Shown here in pieces: positions 61,544 through 64,000 of a stretch of 64,000 nucleotides of DNA. Numbering within the stretch: the first letter of the stretch is position 1; each line of letters begins with the position of its first letter. The translations under genes and the position numbers were made by a program. The stretch is from assembly GCA_015061685.1 (NCBI GenBank), contig SUWD01000001.1:124001-188000 (forward strand), in the 5' to 3' direction. The notes under the pieces were generated by a model. That model was not told where the DNA came from. It worked only from the letters and a program-made list of their open reading frames with translations, and did not search any database. The stretch comes from Lentisphaerota bacterium (GTDB taxonomy: Bacteria > Verrucomicrobiota > Lentisphaeria > Victivallales > Victivallaceae).

Positions 61544-61825
61544 TTAAATAATCTCAATACTGCCTTCGGCAAGCGTAACGACGGCACGTTTCCAATCGGC
61601 ACGACGACCCATTTTCATGGTACGTCCGGCACGTTTGGCTTTGCCCTGATAATTCATTACGTTGACTTTGGCGACTTTTACTTTGAAAAGTTCTTCCACG
61701 GCATTGGCGATCTCAATACGACCGGCAGCCGGGTGAACCCGGAAAGTATATTTATTGTCCTGGATCAGTGCATTGCACTTTTCAGTGACGACCGGCGCGA
61801 TGATGACATCATAAGCACTATTCAT
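61544..61825 (-). CDS. rplW: 50S ribosomal protein L23
   Basis: A 93-residue protein at the peptide exit tunnel, docking site for trigger factor and SRP. It has YDVIIAPVVTEKC, YTFRVHPAAGRIEIANAVEELFKVKVAKVNVMNYQGK and a basic end. It is located between rplD and rplB with 12-14 bp gaps. Confidence 0.97.
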   Translation of the reverse strand: MNSAYDVIIAPVVTEKCNALIQDNKYTFRVHPAAGRIEIANAVEELFKVKVAKVNVMNYQGKAKRAGRTMKMGRRADWKRAVVTLAEGSIEII

Positions 61826-61837
61826 CTTGCATCCTCC

Positions 61838-62476
61838 TTACGCCATACGTCCGATGAAAGCATCGAGCGCATCCTTGCAGAAAACGAGTTTCTTGTAGCG
61901 GAGCAGCTCATACACGTTGACCGTAGCAGCACGACGGACAGCCAGATTCGGGATGTTGCCGGTGGCCAGATCGGAAGCCGCATCAACTTCAAGCATGCTC
62001 AGCATGATGGTATCGTCCTGAATTTTCAGGTTTTTCAGAACAGCATAAGCACTGCGGGTCTTGTGATCCGCCAGAGCGAATTTGTCCAGAACCATCACAT
62101 CACCTTCTTCGATACGTTCAGCCAAAGCACGTTTCAGAGCCAGAGCGAGAACTTTTTTGTTCATCTTCTTGGCATAGCTGCGGGGCTGAGGTCCGAAAAT
62201 CGTACCGCCGCCGACCCAGACGGGTGAACGGTTGGAACCGGCACGGGCACCGCCGCGGCCTTTCTGCCGCCAGGGTTTGGCACCGCCGCCGCGAACCAGT
62301 CCGCGGGTTTTCGTACAGGCGGAACCGGAACGGGCACCCGCCAGATAAGCGACCACGGCATCATGAACAGCCTGGGCACCTTTATTGTTCTCGATCACGC
62401 TGGAAAGAGCTTCCGGCACGGCGTATTCGCCGACGCGGGCACCGCTGCAATCGAGGATATCCAAAGTTTTAAGCAT
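61838..62476 (-). CDS. rplD: 50S ribosomal protein L4
   Basis: A 212-residue protein whose loop reaches the exit tunnel; in some bacteria it also represses its own operon. It has the tunnel loop TRGLVRGGGAKPWRQKGRGGARAGSNRSPVWVGGGTIFGP (about residues 59-98) and the globular domain VLDKFALADHKT. It follows rplC by 15 bp. If autoregulation exists here, the hairpins before rplC are a natural target. Confidence 0.97.
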   Translation of the reverse strand: MLKTLDILDCSGARVGEYAVPEALSSVIENNKGAQAVHDAVVAYLAGARSGSACTKTRGLVRGGGAKPWRQKGRGGARAGSNRSPVWVGGGTIFGPQPRSYAKKMNKKVLALALKRALAERIEEGDVMVLDKFALADHKTRSAYAVLKNLKIQDDTIMLSMLEVDAASDLATGNIPNLAVRRAATVNVYELLRYKKLVFCKDALDAFIGRMA

Positions 62477-62491
62477 TTGTATTTCCTCCTC

Positions 62492-63127
62492 TTACTTTGC
62501 GGCCTTTTTCAGCGCGCTTTTGATGGTGATGATACCGCCGTTGCAGCCGGGGACAGCACCCTTGACCAGCAGGCAGTTTTCTTCAGCCATGACACGCACG
62601 ATCTGCATATTCTGCACGGTACGGCGGTCATTGCCGTAATGTCCGGGCATCTTTTTACCTTTTGCGACACGGCCCGGGAATTCGCACTGTCCGATAGAAC
62701 CGGGACGGCGTTCCCAGTCACCACCGTGGCTGGCACGGCCGCCGCCGAAGTTCCAGCGTTTGACGCAGCCCTGGAATCCGCGGCCTTTGGTGATGCCGAT
62801 CACATCGAGGTACTCACCGGCGGAGAAGATGTCCGCCTTCAATTCAGCACCGACTTCGGCTTCTGCACCGCGGATTTCGCGGAGGAGTGCAGGAAGCACA
62901 TCACCGGTGATGCCGGCTTTGGCCAAGTGTCCCTGACGGGCCTTGGTCACGTTTTTTGCTTTGCGACTGCCGAAACCCAGCTGAATAGCGGAGTATCCGT
63001 CGCGCTCGACGGTTTTAACGCCGGTCACAACGCAAGGACCGGCCTGGATCACCGTCACCGGGATCAGGACGCCCTTCTCGTCATAGACCTGAGTCATGCC
63101 GAGCTTTTTACCGATTAAACCTTTCAT
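62492..63127 (-). CDS. rplC: 50S ribosomal protein L3
   Basis: A 211-residue assembly-initiator protein. It starts MKGLIGKKLGMTQVYDEKGVLIPVTVIQAGPC and contains GRGFQGCVKRWNFGGGRASHGGDWERRPGSIGQ, the loop near the peptidyl-transferase centre, and MPGHYGNDRRTVQN. The ATG at 63127 has AAGGAG upstream; a longer in-frame stretch is part of the hairpin leader. An unusual 117-bp gap separates it from rpsJ. Confidence 0.97.
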   Translation of the reverse strand: MKGLIGKKLGMTQVYDEKGVLIPVTVIQAGPCVVTGVKTVERDGYSAIQLGFGSRKAKNVTKARQGHLAKAGITGDVLPALLREIRGAEAEVGAELKADIFSAGEYLDVIGITKGRGFQGCVKRWNFGGGRASHGGDWERRPGSIGQCEFPGRVAKGKKMPGHYGNDRRTVQNMQIVRVMAEENCLLVKGAVPGCNGGIITIKSALKKAAK

Positions 63128-63167
63128 TTCTTTCTCCTTTTCATTAATAGAGAAACTTACGATACTC

Positions 63168-63222
63168 GTTCCCAATCGGCCGGGAACGGCGGTATCTCAG
63201 ACCGCCGGGCAACCCGCCCGGC
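63168..63222 (-). promoter_or_regulatory. Hairpin cluster in the rpsJ-rplC gap, possible r-protein control site
   Basis: Three stems: GTTCCC/GGGAAC (63168-63187), GGCGGT/ACCGCC (63188-63206) and GCCGGGC/GCCCGGC (63204-63222). The second and third share bases 63204-63206, so they cannot form fully together, as expected for an attenuator or a ligand-controlled switch. Confidence 0.55.
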
Positions 63223-63244
63223 GACCCCGGAACTTACTGATTGA

Positions 63245-63568
63245 TCAGAAGCCCGTTTTGATAGTGATATCCACACCGGCAGGGAGGTTGAGCTTTTTCA
63301 GCTCATCGACCGTGCGGCCGTTGGGATTAACGATGTCCAGCATCCGTTTATGGGTGCGGATCTCGAACTGCTCCATTGATTTTTTGTCAACGTGAGGTGA
63401 ACGGTTGACCGTCCAGCGTTCGATACGGGTCGGAAGCGGAACCGGACCGGCAACCATAACACCGGTGCGTTTCGCGGCATCCAGGATCTCATTGACAGAC
63501 TGATCCAGAATCCGGTGTTCATAAGCCTGCAACCGGATGCGGATACGTTGAGTTTTCGCCGTAGCCAT
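63245..63568 (-). CDS. rpsJ: 30S ribosomal protein S10
   Basis: A 107-residue protein, also the NusE antitermination factor. It has [63 protein letters not shown] and a [27 protein letters not shown] end. It starts 2 bp after fusA with no tuf gene between. Followed by a hairpin-rich gap before rplC. Confidence 0.98.
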   Translation of the reverse strand: MATAKTQRIRIRLQAYEHRILDQSVNEILDAAKRTGVMVAGPVPLPTRIERWTVNRSPHVDKKSMEQFEIRTHKRMLDIVNPNGRTVDELKKLNLPAGVDITIKTGF

Positions 63569-63570
63569 TT

Positions 63571-64000
63571 TTATTTTTTCTCCACGATTTTATCTTGAAT
63601 TTGTTTCGGAACTCTTTCAAAGTGTGCCGGTTCCATCGAGTAGGTCGCACGACCGCGGGAGAGTGAACGGATCGCAGTTGCGTAACCGAAAAGCTCTGAC
63701 AGCGGCACGTTTGCCTGCACACGGGTAAAGGCGTTTTCACCGGCATTGATCTCAACGATCGCACCACGGCGGCTATTCAAGTCGCCGATAAGGTCACCCA
63801 TATTTTCATCCGGAGTGGTCAGCTCGACCTTCATGATCGGCTCAAGCAGAGAGATACCGGATTTTTTGGCAGCATCTTTGAATGCCATGGAACCGGCAAC
63901 CTTAAATGCCATTTCCGAGGAGTCGACCGGGTGGTAACTGCCGTCGATGATCTCAACTTTGAAGTCGATCACCGGATAACCGGCAAGCACACCGCTGGCG
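63571..64000 (-). CDS. fusA: Elongation factor G, C-terminal part (5' end outside the window)
   Basis: The visible 142 residues are the last fifth of [76 protein letters not shown] and [26 protein letters not shown], domains IV-V. EF-G drives translocation with GTP. The frame stays open to the window edge, so the GTPase domain lies beyond it. Followed 2 bp later by rpsJ. Confidence 0.97.
   Translation of the reverse strand, partial: ASGVLAGYPVIDFKVEIIDGSYHPVDSSEMAFKVAGSMAFKDAAKKSGISLLEPIMKVELTTPDENMGDLIGDLNSRRGAIVEINAGENAFTRVQANVPLSELFGYATAIRSLSRGRATYSMEPAHFERVPKQIQDKIVEKK

Noticed and set aside
1..64000. CRISPR arrays, transposase, integrase or phage genes
   Set aside because: No regularly spaced repeat-spacer array and no recognisable transposase, integrase or phage structural gene in any frame; the only mobile-type signals are the short TIR elements.

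Overview
The window reads like a chromosomal segment of an uncultured, probably gut-associated member of the Lentisphaerota (Victivallales-like). This is inferred from gene content, not a computed phylogeny. The pointers are two secreted pseudopilin-like proteins that begin with a prepilin leader ([13 protein letters not shown]), very long sodium:solute symporters, many glycosidases and esterases without SusC/SusD, a meso-diaminopimelate dehydrogenase and a basic 29-residue mS38-like ribosomal protein. Promoters are sigma70-like, with -35 boxes mostly TTGAAA or TTGCAA and -10 boxes TATATT or TATAAT.

Region 1 (1-21.4 kb) is a glycan-degradation locus, mostly on the minus strand. It holds a GH95 alpha-L-fucosidase, a sodium symporter, an EamA-type permease, a sialate O-acetylesterase, an S9-like hydrolase, a putative glycosidase carrying a fused piece of the neighbouring esterase, a Gfo/Idh/MocA oxidoreductase, a GH110-like alpha-galactosidase, a 1030-residue secreted GH99/GH71-like protein, a small secreted protein, a pseudopilin and a GH2 enzyme. 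The set suits removal of fucose, alpha-galactose, O-acetylated sialic acid and beta-linked sugars from host mucin-type or blood-group glycans.

Region 2 (21.4-45.7 kb) is housekeeping interleaved with repeats: tRNA-Arg(CCT), leuS, pgsA, the mS38-like gene, a 2[4Fe-4S] ferredoxin, a GT-C-like membrane protein, a pseudopilin, a DMT permease, a lipoprotein nuclease, ddh, a GspG-like pseudopilin, a pteridine-reductase-like SDR, a second sodium symporter, the nadC-ruvA-(80 aa)-priA operon, and a CE7 esterase/DnaQ-type exonuclease/SirB1-like group. Five copies of a roughly 271-303 bp element with terminal inverted repeats and TTAT flanks lie here, four of them 8-11 bp past a stop codon. Three arrays of a 10-bp tandem repeat (consensus around TACGGAC) are also present.

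Region 3 (45.8-57.2 kb, plus strand) is a surface-glycan cluster: a DMT permease, rfbF-rfbG-rfbH (CDP-4-keto-3,6-dideoxyglucose), a NeuB-like synthase without its SAF domain, a YerE/IlvB-like ThDP enzyme, a KdsC-like phosphatase, a radical SAM/SPASM protein, a GT2 glycosyltransferase, an FkbM methyltransferase and an epimerase/reductase. It looks able to make a branched or chain-extended 3,6-dideoxy sugar; the product is unknown. The part from about 53.2 to 56.2 kb is visibly richer in A+T.

Region 4 (57.2-64 kb, minus strand) has queD-queE-queC (preQ0), serC and the start of the S10 ribosomal operon behind fusA. The operon ends with a terminator after rpsS, so rplV and the usual downstream genes are not in place. 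The rpsJ-rplC gap carries hairpins, two of which exclude each other.
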